Positions 9,232 through 20,085 of a stretch of DNA of 64,000 nucleotides are shown in pieces. The position numbers and the translations under genes are program-made. Source of the stretch: Mycolicibacter longobardus (GTDB taxonomy: Bacteria > Actinomycetota > Actinomycetes > Mycobacteriales > Mycobacteriaceae); the NCBI RefSeq assembly GCF_002102265.1, contig NZ_LQPG01000014.1:62001-126000 (forward strand), read 5' to 3'. Each line of letters starts with the position of its first letter. The stretch's first letter is position 1. A model generated the notes under the pieces. It worked only from the letters and a program-made list of their open reading frames with translations, was not told where the DNA came from and did no database searches.

Positions 9232-9858
9232 ATGAAACGCGTCTGCGCCACCGCGATCGCACTGACGGCTGCACTGGCCCCGGTGCTGAGCGCCGCCCCC
9301 GCCGGCGCTGACCCGATCTCGCAGTCCGGGCAGAGCCAGCTCATCGAGCGGGTGATCCAGCGTGCGCTGTCCCAGCGCGGGGTGCCGTATGTCTACGGCG
9401 GCGGCGACATCAACGGCCCGACCAACAGCGCGCGGGCCAGGGCCGCCACCACCCGAAGCGCCCTGACCGACCCCACCGCCCGCACCGCCCTGCCGAGCGG
9501 CCCCGTCACAGCCGGCAGCACCACCCCGGGCCTGCCGGGAACGACCCCGGCCCCCACCGAGGACATCCCGGACACCACCACCGTCGGTTTCGATGCGTCC
9601 GGCCTGATCCAGTACGCGTTCGCCGGTGCCGGGATCAAGATGCCGCGCACCTCCGGCGAACAGTGCAGCGTCGGACACAAGGTCCCGCCCGCGCAGGCCC
9701 GCGCCGGCGACCTGCTCTGCTACGGGCCGGGGGGGACCCAGAGCGTCGCGCTGTACCTGGGCAACAACCAGATGATCGAGGGGACCAGCCCCGCGGTCGC
9801 GGTGTCGCCGGCCCGCACCTCCAACATGGTCCCCTACCTGACTCGGGTGATCTCCTGA
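9232..9858 (+). CDS. ripD: RipD-like NlpC/P60 protein lacking catalytic residues (Rv1566c-type)
   Basis: Exported 208-aa cell-wall protein. An N-terminal signal peptide ends near ADPIS, followed by an NlpC/P60 domain with GVPYVYGGGD and a proline-threonine-rich insertion. The catalytic cysteine motif FDCSG of active peptidases reads FDASG, and the histidine strand reads SVALYLGNN, so the peptidase is predicted to be inactive and to bind peptidoglycan. This matches RipD of M. tuberculosis. The ATG at 9232 was preferred over 9223 because AAGAAGGGGG directly abuts 9223 and is well spaced for 9232. Confidence 0.9.
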   Translation: MKRVCATAIALTAALAPVLSAAPAGADPISQSGQSQLIERVIQRALSQRGVPYVYGGGDINGPTNSARARAATTRSALTDPTARTALPSGPVTAGSTTPGLPGTTPAPTEDIPDTTTVGFDASGLIQYAFAGAGIKMPRTSGEQCSVGHKVPPAQARAGDLLCYGPGGTQSVALYLGNNQMIEGTSPAVAVSPARTSNMVPYLTRVIS

Positions 9859-9929
9859 CCGACTCGGTCGACGTCACACCGGTTGGAATGCGGTTCCTAC
9901 AGGCTGGTTAGGTAGATTATCGGGCGATC

Positions 9930-12143
9930 ATGATTGCCCTGTCCCCGCCTCGACCGGCGGCAACACCTGTTGCGCGGCCCGCGTCCGGATCCGTTCCGGC
10001 CCCGGCGGCTGCTGCGGTCATGGGCACCCGCAAGGAGGGCTTCTACCGTCACGACCTCGACGGCCTGCGCGGCGTCGCGATTGCGTTGGTGGCGGTCTTC
10101 CACGTCTGGTTCGGGCGGGTGTCCGGCGGGGTGGACGTCTTCCTGACGCTGTCCGGTTTCTTCTTCGGCGGCAAACTGCTGCGGGTCGCACTGAACCCGG
10201 CGTCATCACTGTCGCCGGTGCCGGACCTGATCCGGCTGATCCGCCGGCTGCTGCCCGCCCTGGTGGTGGTGCTGGCCGCGTGCGCGGTGCTCACCATCTG
10301 GATCCAGCCGCAGACCCGCTGGGAGACCTTCGCCGACCAGAGCCTGGCCAGCCTCGGCTACTACCAGAACTGGGAGCTGGCCCGCTCCGCCGCCGACTAC
10401 CTGCAGGCCGGCGAAGCGGTCAGTCCCCTGCAGCACATCTGGTCGATGTCGGTACAGGGCCAGTTCTATCTGAGCTTCCTGCTGCTGATCTTCGGCTGCG
10501 CGTTCCTGTTCCGGCGCCCGCTGCGCGCACACCTGCGGACCGCATTCGTGGTGCTGCTCACGTCGCTGACCGTCGCCTCGTTCTGGTATGCGATCGTCGC
10601 GCACCAGGCCAACCAGTCCCTGGCCTACTACAACAGCTTCGCGCGGGCCTGGGAGCTGTTGATCGGCGCGCTGGCCGGGGCGCTGGTTCCCTACATCCGC
10701 TGGCCGATGTGGCTGCGGACCGCGGTCGGCACCCTGGCGTTGGCCGCGATTCTGAGCTGTGGGGCGTTGATCGAGGGTGTGCGGGAGTTCCCGGGCCCGT
10801 GGGCTCTGGTGCCGGTGGGTGCGACGGTCGCGTTCATCCTGGCCGGGGCCAACCGGCAGGCAGATCCCAGGACTGGCGCGAAGCTGCCGTGGCCGAACCG
10901 GTGGCTGGCAGCGCGACCGCTGGTGACGCTGGGTGCGATGGCCTATTCGCTGTACCTGTGGCACTGGCCGCTGCTGATCTTCTGGTTGTCCTACACCGGG
11001 CACCGCCACGCCAGCCTGCTGGAGGGCACGGTCATCCTGCTGCTCTCCGGCGTGTTGGCCTATCTGACCACCCGGTTCGTCGAGGATCCGCTGCGCTACC
11101 GTGCGCCGGCCGGCGACGCGGCGTCCGCCCCGGTGGTGCGGCGTCGGTGGCGCAAGCCCGCGGCGGGCTGGTGGCGGCGTCCGACGATGGTGCTGGGCTC
11201 CACGGTGGTGCTGCTGGGGGTGGCGCTGACGGCGACGTCGTTCACCTGGCGGGAGCACGTCACCGTGCAACGCGCCAACGGCACCGAACTGGTCCGGCTC
11301 AGCAAGGACGACTACCCGGGCGCCCGCGCGCTGCTGAAGCACCGGCGGGTGCCCAAGCTTCGGATGCGGCCCACCATCCTGGAGGCCAAGAAAGACCTGC
11401 CGCGCTCCACCCGGGACGGATGCATCAGCAACTTCACCAATCCGGCGCTGATCAACTGCACCTACGGCGATATGGAGGCGACCCGGACCGTCGCGTTGGC
11501 CGGCGGATCGCATGCCGAGCACTGGCTGCCCGCGCTGGACATCCTCGGCCAACGGCACCATTTCAAGGTCGTGACCTACCTCAAGATGGGCTGCCCGCTG
11601 TCCACCGAGAAGGTCCCGCTGATCATGGGCAACAACGCCCCCTACCCGCAGTGCTACGACTGGGTGGGCAAGACGATGGACAAGTTGATCGCCGACCATC
11701 CCGACTTCGTGTTCACCACCGCCACCCGGCCGTGGAACATCAAACCCGGTGACGTGATGCCGGGTACCTATATCGGCATCTGGAAGAAACTGTCCGACAA
11801 CCACATTCCCATTCTCGGGGTGCGCGACACGCCGTGGCTGGTGCGCAACGGCGACCCGTTCCAGCCGGCGGACTGTCTGGCCTCCGGCGGTGACGCGGAG
11901 TCCTGCGGCATCAAACGCTCCGAAGTGCTCGTCGACCGCAATCCGACACTGGATTTCGTCGAACGGTTCCCGCTGCTCAAGCCGCTGGACCTGTCCAACG
12001 CCGTATGCGACACCGACATCTGCCGGGCGGTGGAGGGGAATGTGCTGATCTATCACGACTCTCATCACCTCTCGGCGACCTACATGCGCACCATGACCGG
12101 TGAGCTCGGCCGGCAGATGGGTACGGCAACCGGCTGGTGGTGA
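9930..12143 (+). CDS. membrane acyltransferase with C-terminal SGNH domain (Rv1565c-type)
   Basis: A 737-aa protein of the OafA/YrhL acyltransferase-3 class. The N-terminal ~390 residues hold about ten membrane segments beginning YRHDLDGLRGVAIALVAVFHVW, with the histidine expected for acyl transfer. The C-terminal part (about 480-737) is an extracytoplasmic SGNH-like domain with AGGSHAEHWLPAL and the D-x-x-H motif DSHHLSATY. Such proteins O-acylate cell-envelope glycans or lipids. It may be co-transcribed with ripD, 71 bases upstream. The acceptor is unknown. Confidence 0.88.
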   Translation: MIALSPPRPAATPVARPASGSVPAPAAAAVMGTRKEGFYRHDLDGLRGVAIALVAVFHVWFGRVSGGVDVFLTLSGFFFGGKLLRVALNPASSLSPVPDLIRLIRRLLPALVVVLAACAVLTIWIQPQTRWETFADQSLASLGYYQNWELARSAADYLQAGEAVSPLQHIWSMSVQGQFYLSFLLLIFGCAFLFRRPLRAHLRTAFVVLLTSLTVASFWYAIVAHQANQSLAYYNSFARAWELLIGALAGALVPYIRWPMWLRTAVGTLALAAILSCGALIEGVREFPGPWALVPVGATVAFILAGANRQADPRTGAKLPWPNRWLAARPLVTLGAMAYSLYLWHWPLLIFWLSYTGHRHASLLEGTVILLLSGVLAYLTTRFVEDPLRYRAPAGDAASAPVVRRRWRKPAAGWWRRPTMVLGSTVVLLGVALTATSFTWREHVTVQRANGTELVRLSKDDYPGARALLKHRRVPKLRMRPTILEAKKDLPRSTRDGCISNFTNPALINCTYGDMEATRTVALAGGSHAEHWLPALDILGQRHHFKVVTYLKMGCPLSTEKVPLIMGNNAPYPQCYDWVGKTMDKLIADHPDFVFTTATRPWNIKPGDVMPGTYIGIWKKLSDNHIPILGVRDTPWLVRNGDPFQPADCLASGGDAESCGIKRSEVLVDRNPTLDFVERFPLLKPLDLSNAVCDTDICRAVEGNVLIYHDSHHLSATYMRTMTGELGRQMGTATGWW

Positions 12144-12193
12144 GCCCGGCCGCGCTCGTCGGTAGATGCCGGGAAAGCGGATAAGGTCGAGCG

Positions 12194-14362
<2,169 letters not shown>

Positions 14363-14366
14363 GCCA

Positions 14367-16637
14367 GTGGCTCGCAGCCCGGTGCTGTCGACCTATCGGC
14401 TGCAGCTGCGCGGTCCCGACGGCTTCAGACTCACCTTCGCCGACGCCGAGAAGCTGCTGGACTACCTGGGTGCCCTGGGGATAACGCATCTGTACCTGTC
14501 CCCGATCCTGACCGCGACGCGCGGCTCCAGCCACGGCTATGACGTCACCGATCCCACGACGGTCTCCGCCGAGCTCGGCGGTATCCAAGGGTTTCGCGGC
14601 CTGTCCGCCGAGGCGCGTGCCCGGGGCATGGGCCTGATCGTCGACATCGTTCCCAACCACGTCGGGGTCGAGGTGCCCGCACAGAACCCTTGGTGGTGGG
14701 ACGTGCTGCGGCACGGGCCCGCATCGCGTTATGCCCGCTTCTTCGACATCGACTGGGAACTCGGTGCCGGCCGGATCGTGCTGCCGATGCTGGAGTCCGA
14801 ACAGGATCTGGCCGGTTTGACCCGCGACGGCGACACGCTGGTGCTGGGCGGCCTGGTGCTGCCGATCGCCCCCGGAACCACCTCCGGCAGTGCGGCGGAA
14901 ATGCTCGAACGCCAACACTATCGACTGGTCGACTGGCGCAGCGGCGCATGCGGCTATCGCCGGTTCCTGACGATCAATTCCCTTGCCGCGCTGCGCCAGG
15001 AGGACGAGCAGGTCTTCGCGCTGACGCACCGGGAGGTAGCCCGTTGGTTCACCGAAGGCCTGGTCGACGGGGTACGCATCGACCACCTCGACGGACTGGC
15101 CGACCCCGCCGGCTATCTGCGCCGACTGCGCGAACTGATCGGACCGGACGCCTGGATCGTCGTCGAGAAGAATCTGGCCGCGGACGAAGCCCTGGAGCCT
15201 TCCCTGCCGGTCGCCGGAACCACCGGCTATGACGCGCTGCGCCTGATCGGCGGGGTCTTCATCGACCCCGACGGAGCACCGGCGCTGACCACCCTGGCCG
15301 CCCCGTCGGCGGTGGGCCCGCTCCCCGAACTGCGGGCCGCCGCCGCGTCCGGGCTGAGCAACGACATGCACCGTCTGCTCCGCTGCATCAGGGCCGCGGC
15401 CGGATGCGACCATGCCCGGCTGGCGGAGGCACTGGCCGCGGTGCTCGGCCGTATCGGGGTCTACCGCTGCGACTATCTGACCACCGAACCGGCGCTGAGC
15501 GATGCGATGGCCCAAACCGCCACGGCTGCACCGGAACTCGCGACCCCGCTGGCGATCATCAGCACCGCGGTGGCCGCCGGGGGCGAGGCGGCGGTGCGGT
15601 TGCAGCAACTGGCTGTCACGGTGGTTGCCGGCGCGGTCGAGGGCCGACTGTTCCATCGGGACGCCCGGCTGGTGTCCCTGAACGAGTTCGGCGGTGATCC
15701 GCTGCGCTTCGGGTGCAGCACCGCGGAGTTTCACACCGCCCTGGCCGGCCGCGAACACCGCTGGCCGCACGCGATGACCACGGTGTCGACCCACGACACC
15801 CTGCGCGGCGAGGATGTCCGGGCCCGCATCGGGGTGCTCTCCCAGGTGCCCGGCCGGTGGGCCGACGCCGTCGCCCGCTGGGAGTCCAGGGTCCCACCTC
15901 CCGATGCAGCGACGGGACTGTTCCTGTGGCAGAACATCTTCGGGGTGTGGCCGGCCGACGGATCCGTCACCGGAGCATTGCGAACAAGGCTGCACACCTA
16001 CGCCCGCAAGGCGGTACGGGAGGCGGGCCGGCGCAGCTGCTGGCAGAACCCTGATCTCGCATTCGAGGAGGCCGTCGGCGACTGGCTCGACGCCGTGCTC
16101 GACGGATCGGTCGCCGGCGAGATCACCGAGCTGGTGGCGCGTCTGCAGTCGCATGCCCAAAGCGATGCACTGGGCCAGAAGCTGCTGGCCCTGACCGTAC
16201 CCGGAGTCCCGGACGTCTATCAGGGGACCGAGTGCTGGGACGACAGCCTCACCGACCCGGACAACCGCCGCCCCGTCGACTTCGCCGCCCGCCGCGCCGC
16301 GCTGGTGGAGGCCCGGCATCCGAAGATGCGAATTGTGCGGGCCGGCCTGCAGTTGCGCCGCGACCGGCCGGACACCTTCCTGGGCGGTGGTTATCGGCCC
16401 CTGCTGGCGGCGGGACCGGCCGCCGACCACGTGGTGGCCTTCCAGCGGGGCGACGATGTCGCGGTGGCGGTCACCCGCTGGACGGTCCGGTTGGGCGAAA
16501 CCGGGTGGCGGGACACCGAGATGGCACTGTCCGGCGGCCAGTGGACCGACCGGCTGACCGGCCGGCGCTGGGCGGATGCCGCACCTACCGCCGCCTTGTT
16601 CGCCGAGCTGCCCGTGGTTCTGCTGGAACGCACCTGA
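14367..16637 (+). CDS. treY: malto-oligosyltrehalose synthase TreY
   Basis: A 756-aa GH13 enzyme that converts the reducing-end alpha-1,4 bond of a malto-oligosaccharide into the alpha-1,1 bond of trehalose. Recognisable regions are STYRLQLRGPDGF at the start, THLYLSPILTATRGSSHGYDV, IVDIVPNHVGV, the nucleophile in GVRIDHLDGLADP, the acid in WIVVEKNL and STHDTLRGEDVRAR. Full length for the family. The usual partner treZ (Rv1562c), which should follow directly, is absent: the next gene starts 16 bases on and is a VapC on the opposite strand. Confidence 0.95.
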   Translation: MARSPVLSTYRLQLRGPDGFRLTFADAEKLLDYLGALGITHLYLSPILTATRGSSHGYDVTDPTTVSAELGGIQGFRGLSAEARARGMGLIVDIVPNHVGVEVPAQNPWWWDVLRHGPASRYARFFDIDWELGAGRIVLPMLESEQDLAGLTRDGDTLVLGGLVLPIAPGTTSGSAAEMLERQHYRLVDWRSGACGYRRFLTINSLAALRQEDEQVFALTHREVARWFTEGLVDGVRIDHLDGLADPAGYLRRLRELIGPDAWIVVEKNLAADEALEPSLPVAGTTGYDALRLIGGVFIDPDGAPALTTLAAPSAVGPLPELRAAAASGLSNDMHRLLRCIRAAAGCDHARLAEALAAVLGRIGVYRCDYLTTEPALSDAMAQTATAAPELATPLAIISTAVAAGGEAAVRLQQLAVTVVAGAVEGRLFHRDARLVSLNEFGGDPLRFGCSTAEFHTALAGREHRWPHAMTTVSTHDTLRGEDVRARIGVLSQVPGRWADAVARWESRVPPPDAATGLFLWQNIFGVWPADGSVTGALRTRLHTYARKAVREAGRRSCWQNPDLAFEEAVGDWLDAVLDGSVAGEITELVARLQSHAQSDALGQKLLALTVPGVPDVYQGTECWDDSLTDPDNRRPVDFAARRAALVEARHPKMRIVRAGLQLRRDRPDTFLGGGYRPLLAAGPAADHVVAFQRGDDVAVAVTRWTVRLGETGWRDTEMALSGGQWTDRLTGRRWADAAPTAALFAELPVVLLERT

Positions 16638-16652
16638 CGTTGGCTATGTGGG

Positions 16653-17051
16653 TCACTCAGCGGGCAACAAGTCCGTCACGTCGCTGTGCAGTTGCGCCAA
16701 GCCTCGGTCGAAGGTTGCGAGTCGACCGTTGTGGGATCTGGCCAGTTGCGCCAGATACGCGTCAGTCACCTGCCGATGGCCGATGATGCCGGTCAGCGTG
16801 ACATCGGTGAACGGCAGGCTGTCCGGCCAGAACTCGTGCCGTGGATCGCGTGCCACGGCACCGACGAGTTCCCGCGCGGTCGCGGCCGTCTGCCCTGCTC
16901 TGAGCAACAGGCGAACCAGGCTGCCTTGCGTCATGGGACACGTTGCGAAGCCGGAACCGTTGGCGGCAAGCCACCGCTCCGCCGGTCGGTGGTGGACATG
17001 GTCCTCGACCAGCAGCGCCACCAGCACGTTGGCGTCGAGCAACGTGGTCAA
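16653..17051 (-). CDS. VapC-family PIN-domain toxin
   Basis: A 132-aa PIN-domain ribonuclease toxin. It begins TTLLDANVLVALL, giving the first metal-binding aspartate, followed by HVHHRPAERWL, and ends with VTDAYLAQLARSHNGRLATFDRGLA, which holds the last two acidic residues. It resembles the VapC39-like group more than the VapC11 found near this place in M. tuberculosis. The TTG start at 17051 overlaps the antitoxin stop (TTGA), so the pair is translationally coupled. Longer upstream starts run through the antitoxin gene and were rejected. Confidence 0.85.
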   Translation of the reverse strand: MTTLLDANVLVALLVEDHVHHRPAERWLAANGSGFATCPMTQGSLVRLLLRAGQTAATARELVGAVARDPRHEFWPDSLPFTDVTLTGIIGHRQVTDAYLAQLARSHNGRLATFDRGLAQLHSDVTDLLPAE

Positions 17052-17275
17052 CCCTCGTCCTCCAGGGATCGGACATCCTCCGAGGTCACCACGGTCCCGA
17101 GATGTATCACCGGCAGCCCGGTGAGCTGACTTTCCTGCACGCGCGCGACAGCACCCTGACCCAGACCGCGCCGCATCAGCTCGGCGATCGTCTCGCTCAT
17201 CGTGCGGCGAGTATCCCGCGCAATCGCCTGCGCCTGTCGGTGCAGGTCGTCGGGCAGATCCACGGTTGTCCGCAT
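17048..17275 (-). CDS. VapB-type ribbon-helix-helix antitoxin
   Basis: A 75-aa antitoxin with an N-terminal ribbon-helix-helix DNA-binding domain, MRTTVDLPDDLHRQAQAIARD, followed by SETIAELMRRGLG. The C-terminal tail would wrap the toxin. The ATG at 17275 places the beta strand at the N-terminus as usual for the fold; in-frame codons further upstream were rejected. It shares a 70-base divergent promoter region with the second VapBC pair. Confidence 0.85.
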   Translation of the reverse strand: MRTTVDLPDDLHRQAQAIARDTRRTMSETIAELMRRGLGQGAVARVQESQLTGLPVIHLGTVVTSEDVRSLEDEG

Positions 17276-17287
17276 CTGAACATCGTA

Positions 17288-17347
17288 GCATCCATGCATC
17301 AAGATGCTCCCCCCACCAACACAGATTCTGTGATACTGTGAAACAGT
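17288..17347. promoter_or_regulatory. three inverted repeats between divergent vapBC pairs
   Basis: GCAT-CC-ATGC at 17288-17297, ACAGA-T-TCTGT at 17321-17331 and ACTGT-GAA-ACAGT at 17335-17347. The last overlaps the start codon of the plus-strand antitoxin. Ribbon-helix-helix antitoxins autoregulate through such short palindromes, so these are candidate operators for one or both pairs. Confidence 0.6.
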
Positions 17348-17585
17348 GAAAAATATCACCGTGGCCGTACCCGACGCGGTATATCGCCAGGCACGGATTC
17401 GCGCCGCAGAAGCCGGCACGTCCGTCAGCGGCCTCGTTGCCGAATTCCTGAATTCGCTGTCCGAGCGCGAGGCGGAGTTCGCCCGACTGGAGGCAAAGCA
17501 GCGGCAGGTCCAGCGCGGAATCCGCCGGTTCCGGGCGAGTGATCGGCTCAGCCGCGATGAGGTTCACGACCGTGCGATTCGTTGA
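17346..17585 (+). CDS. VapB-type antitoxin of the second pair
   Basis: A 79-aa protein starting MKNITVAVPDAVYRQARIRAAEAGTS, a ribbon-helix-helix antitoxin pattern, then a charged helix rich in E, R and Q (SEREAEFARLEAKQRQVQRG) suited to binding a toxin. The GTG start at 17346 lies inside an inverted repeat. The C-terminus overlaps the start of the VapC gene. It is unrelated in sequence to the neighbouring minus-strand antitoxin beyond the fold. Confidence 0.82.
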   Translation: MKNITVAVPDAVYRQARIRAAEAGTSVSGLVAEFLNSLSEREAEFARLEAKQRQVQRGIRRFRASDRLSRDEVHDRAIR

Positions 17586-17985
17586 CACCAACGTGCTTCT
17601 CTACGCGATTTCGCGTGATCCAGACGAACAGGTCAAAGCCGACCAAGCAAACGCGATCCTGGCGTCCCGGGATGTGGCGCTGTCTGTGCAGGTGCTACAG
17701 GAGTTCTACGTCCAAGCCACCCGGATCAGCCGCAGCGACGCGCTCAGCCATGAGGACGGCACCGCACTGGTGGAATCGTTCCTGCGATTTCCCGCCGCGC
17801 CGATCACCTCGGAGCTGATGCTGGCAGCACTCGACAGCCATCGACGATTTGAGATCTCATATTGGGACGCCGCGATCCTCGAGGCCGCTCGCGCCTTGGG
17901 ATGTGCGGTGGTCCTCTCCGAAGATCTCGCCGACGGGCAGGACTACGCCGGCGTACGGGTGGAAAACCCGTTCCGCGCTACCTGA
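17557..17985 (+). CDS. VapC-family PIN-domain toxin of the second pair
   Basis: A 142-aa PIN-domain ribonuclease. The acidic residues are in FVDTNVLLYAIS near the start, QEFYVQATRI in the middle, and SYWDAAILEAARALGC with LSEDLADGQ at the end, a near-complete PIN signature. The ATG at 17557 overlaps the antitoxin by 29 bases; a GTG at 17572 is also possible and would give MRFVDTN. Ends six bases before the convergent ilvA. Confidence 0.85.
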   Translation: MRFTTVRFVDTNVLLYAISRDPDEQVKADQANAILASRDVALSVQVLQEFYVQATRISRSDALSHEDGTALVESFLRFPAAPITSELMLAALDSHRRFEISYWDAAILEAARALGCAVVLSEDLADGQDYAGVRVENPFRAT

Positions 17986-17991
17986 CTTCGG

Positions 17992-19314
17992 CTACAGCAG
18001 GTAGCGGTATGCAGCCGACCCCGGCTCCAGAGGCTCGACATGGATCTCAGTGGTACGCATCCGGGACAGCAGTCCGTCGAGGTCGGCCGCCGAGCTCAGT
18101 TGCACGCCGACCAGTGCCTCGCCGGTCTCCCGGTTGTTGCGTTTGACGTACTCGAACAGGGTGATGTCATCACCGGGCCCGAGGACCTCGTCGAGGAACC
18201 GCCGCAGGGCGCCCGGCTCCTGGGGGAAGTCCACCAGGAAGTAGTGCTTGAGGCCCAGATGCACCAGCGAGCGTTCCAGGATCTCGCCGTACCGGGAGAC
18301 GTCGTTGTTGCCCCCGGAGATCAGGCACACCACCGTCGAGCCGGGGGCCAGATCGGCCTCCAGCAGGCCGGCCACCGACAGGGCGCCCGCGGGCTCGGCG
18401 ATGATGCCCTCGTTCTGGTAGAGGTCGAGCATCGCGGTGCAGACCGCGCCTTCGTCGACGGTGGTGACCGACACCATGTCACCGGCCGCGGCCAGCGTCG
18501 CGTACGGCAGCGCCCCGGCACGCCTGACTGCGGCACCGTCGACGAACTGGTCGACGTGGTCCAGGGTCACCAGTTCGCCGGCGGCCAGCGCCGCCATCAT
18601 CGAGGCCGCACCGGCCGGCTCGATGCCCAGCACGGCGGAGTTGGTGGTCCGCTCCGCCAGGTAGGTGGTGATGCCGGCGATGCAGCCCCCGCCGCCGACC
18701 GGAACGACCACCAGATCCGGCGCCGTGCCGAGCTCTCCGAGTTGGTCGAGTATCTCCACGGCGATGGTGCCCTGCCCCGCCATGGTCCGCAGGTCGTCGT
18801 AGGGTGGCACCAGGGTGGCGCCGGTACGGGCGACATCGGCCAGGGCCGCCTCCGCGGCCAGATCATAGGTCGCCCCGCCCACGATCAGCTCGATGAATTC
18901 CCCGCCGTGATAGCGGATCCGGTCGCGCTTCTGCTTCGGTGTCTTGGCCGGCACGTAGACCCGCCCGTGGATGCCCAGCGAGCGGCAGGCGTAGGCGAAG
19001 CCCTGCGCGTGATTGCCGGCTGACGAGCACACCACGCCGGCGGCGATCTCCTGCTCGCTGAGCTGCACCAGCAGGTTGTAGGCGCCACGCAGCTTGTAGG
19101 ACCGCACCGACTGCAGGTCTTCGCGCTTGAAATACACGTCGGCTCCGGTGAGCGCCGACAGCCGGTCGCTGTGCTGCAGCGGGGTGGGTGCCACCACGCC
19201 GGCGATCCGCTCGGCCGCCGCGTCGATGTCGGCCGCCGTCAACGGACCCTTCGCGGGGTCTGTCGAGGGGTCCAAGTCGGGAGCACTCCGGTTCTGGCGC
19301 AGTTCGGCGGACAC
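17992..19314 (-). CDS. ilvA: threonine dehydratase IlvA
   Basis: PLP-dependent deamination of threonine to 2-oxobutanoate, the first step towards isoleucine. The 440-aa protein has the PLP lysine in SVRSYKLRGAYN (about residue 69), SSAGNHAQGFAYA, the glycine-rich cofactor loop VPVGGGGCIAG and a short C-terminal ACT-like regulatory domain containing FPQEPGALRRFL. The single regulatory domain is typical of the actinobacterial form. Position matches Rv1559. Confidence 0.95.
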   Translation of the reverse strand: MSAELRQNRSAPDLDPSTDPAKGPLTAADIDAAAERIAGVVAPTPLQHSDRLSALTGADVYFKREDLQSVRSYKLRGAYNLLVQLSEQEIAAGVVCSSAGNHAQGFAYACRSLGIHGRVYVPAKTPKQKRDRIRYHGGEFIELIVGGATYDLAAEAALADVARTGATLVPPYDDLRTMAGQGTIAVEILDQLGELGTAPDLVVVPVGGGGCIAGITTYLAERTTNSAVLGIEPAGAASMMAALAAGELVTLDHVDQFVDGAAVRRAGALPYATLAAAGDMVSVTTVDEGAVCTAMLDLYQNEGIIAEPAGALSVAGLLEADLAPGSTVVCLISGGNNDVSRYGEILERSLVHLGLKHYFLVDFPQEPGALRRFLDEVLGPGDDITLFEYVKRNNRETGEALVGVQLSSAADLDGLLSRMRTTEIHVEPLEPGSAAYRYLL

Positions 19315-19342
19315 CGCAATATGGTGTCACCCAGCAGCGGGT

Positions 19343-19780
19343 TCAGCCCACCGGGGTCAGTACGAACACCGGGATCTGACGCTCGGTCTTCTTCTGATAG
19401 CCGGCATAGTCCGGGTAGGCCGCGACCGCGCGTTCCCACCACTGCGCCCGCTCATCGCCGAACACCTCCCGGGCGTCGTAGTCCCCGGTGACCGTTCCGT
19501 CCTGCAGTTCGACCCGCGGGTTCTTGACGACGTTGTGGTACCAGACCGGGTTCTTCGGGGCGCCGCCCAGCGAGGCGACGATCGCGTACCGGCCGTCGTG
19601 CTCGACCCGCATCAGCGGGGTCTTGCGCAGCTTGCCGGTCTTGGCTCCGACCGTGGTCAGCAGGACGACCGGCATGCCCTTCAGCTCGGTACCCTCGGTG
19701 CCGCCGGATGCCATGTACTGCTCGGCGTTCTCTCGGGACCAATCCCAGGGGCTGGGTGCATATTCTCCGCTCAGAGGCAT
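19343..19780 (-). CDS. deazaflavin (F420)-dependent nitroreductase-family protein (Rv1558-type)
   Basis: A 145-aa member of the Ddn family of F420-binding oxidoreductases. It shows the family pattern: [28 protein letters not shown], then [24 protein letters not shown] and a C-terminal [20 protein letters not shown]. These enzymes use reduced F420 to reduce quinones, nitro groups or other acceptors. No signal peptide. It is next to ilvA as Rv1558 is in M. tuberculosis. The natural substrate is unknown. Confidence 0.87.
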   Translation of the reverse strand: MPLSGEYAPSPWDWSRENAEQYMASGGTEGTELKGMPVVLLTTVGAKTGKLRKTPLMRVEHDGRYAIVASLGGAPKNPVWYHNVVKNPRVELQDGTVTGDYDAREVFGDERAQWWERAVAAYPDYAGYQKKTERQIPVFVLTPVG

Positions 19781-19869
19781 TCGTCCAGCCTAGCCCGGGC
19801 GCGCGACACGACTGCCCGACCATGAGGTTTCGGCTGGCCTAACAATTAGTTATCACGTACCGTTGGTGC

Positions 19870-20079
19870 ATGGCCCTCGCCGAGTATTCCGGACAGCAAG
19901 TGCCCATCGCGGGCGTGCCCTGGCCGGCCTACAAGCTGATCGCGCTGGCCGTCGGACTGGTCACCCTGCTGGGCGTCGGCGCGGTGACCTCCAGCGCCGC
20001 GGCCGCGGTGCTGACCGCCGCCGGCCTCTGCAGCGCGGTGTGGCTGGTGCTGGGCTTGCAGCGTCCTTCACAGCACTGA
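19870..20079 (+). CDS. small two-helix membrane protein, unknown
   Basis: A 69-aa protein with two hydrophobic stretches (KLIALAVGLVTLLGVGAVT and AAVLTAAGLCSAVWLVLGL) after a 20-residue polar start. There is no recognised domain. The ATG at 19870 follows an AT-richer stretch that could hold a promoter (AACAATTAGTTATCACG at about 19840-19856). It lies between two minus-strand genes and ends seven bases before the FadD gene. Coding is plausible from the hydrophobic pattern but not proven. Confidence 0.55.
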   Translation: MALAEYSGQQVPIAGVPWPAYKLIALAVGLVTLLGVGAVTSSAAAAVLTAAGLCSAVWLVLGLQRPSQH

Positions 20080-20085
20080 ACGCAG

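Noticed and set aside
12144..12193. Promoter between the acyltransferase and glgX
   Set aside because: The 50-base gap shows no convincing -10 or -35; read-through from upstream is as likely.
18040..19023. Plus-strand frame opposite ilvA
   Set aside because: Composition reflects the reverse of ilvA codons; ilvA motifs are complete.
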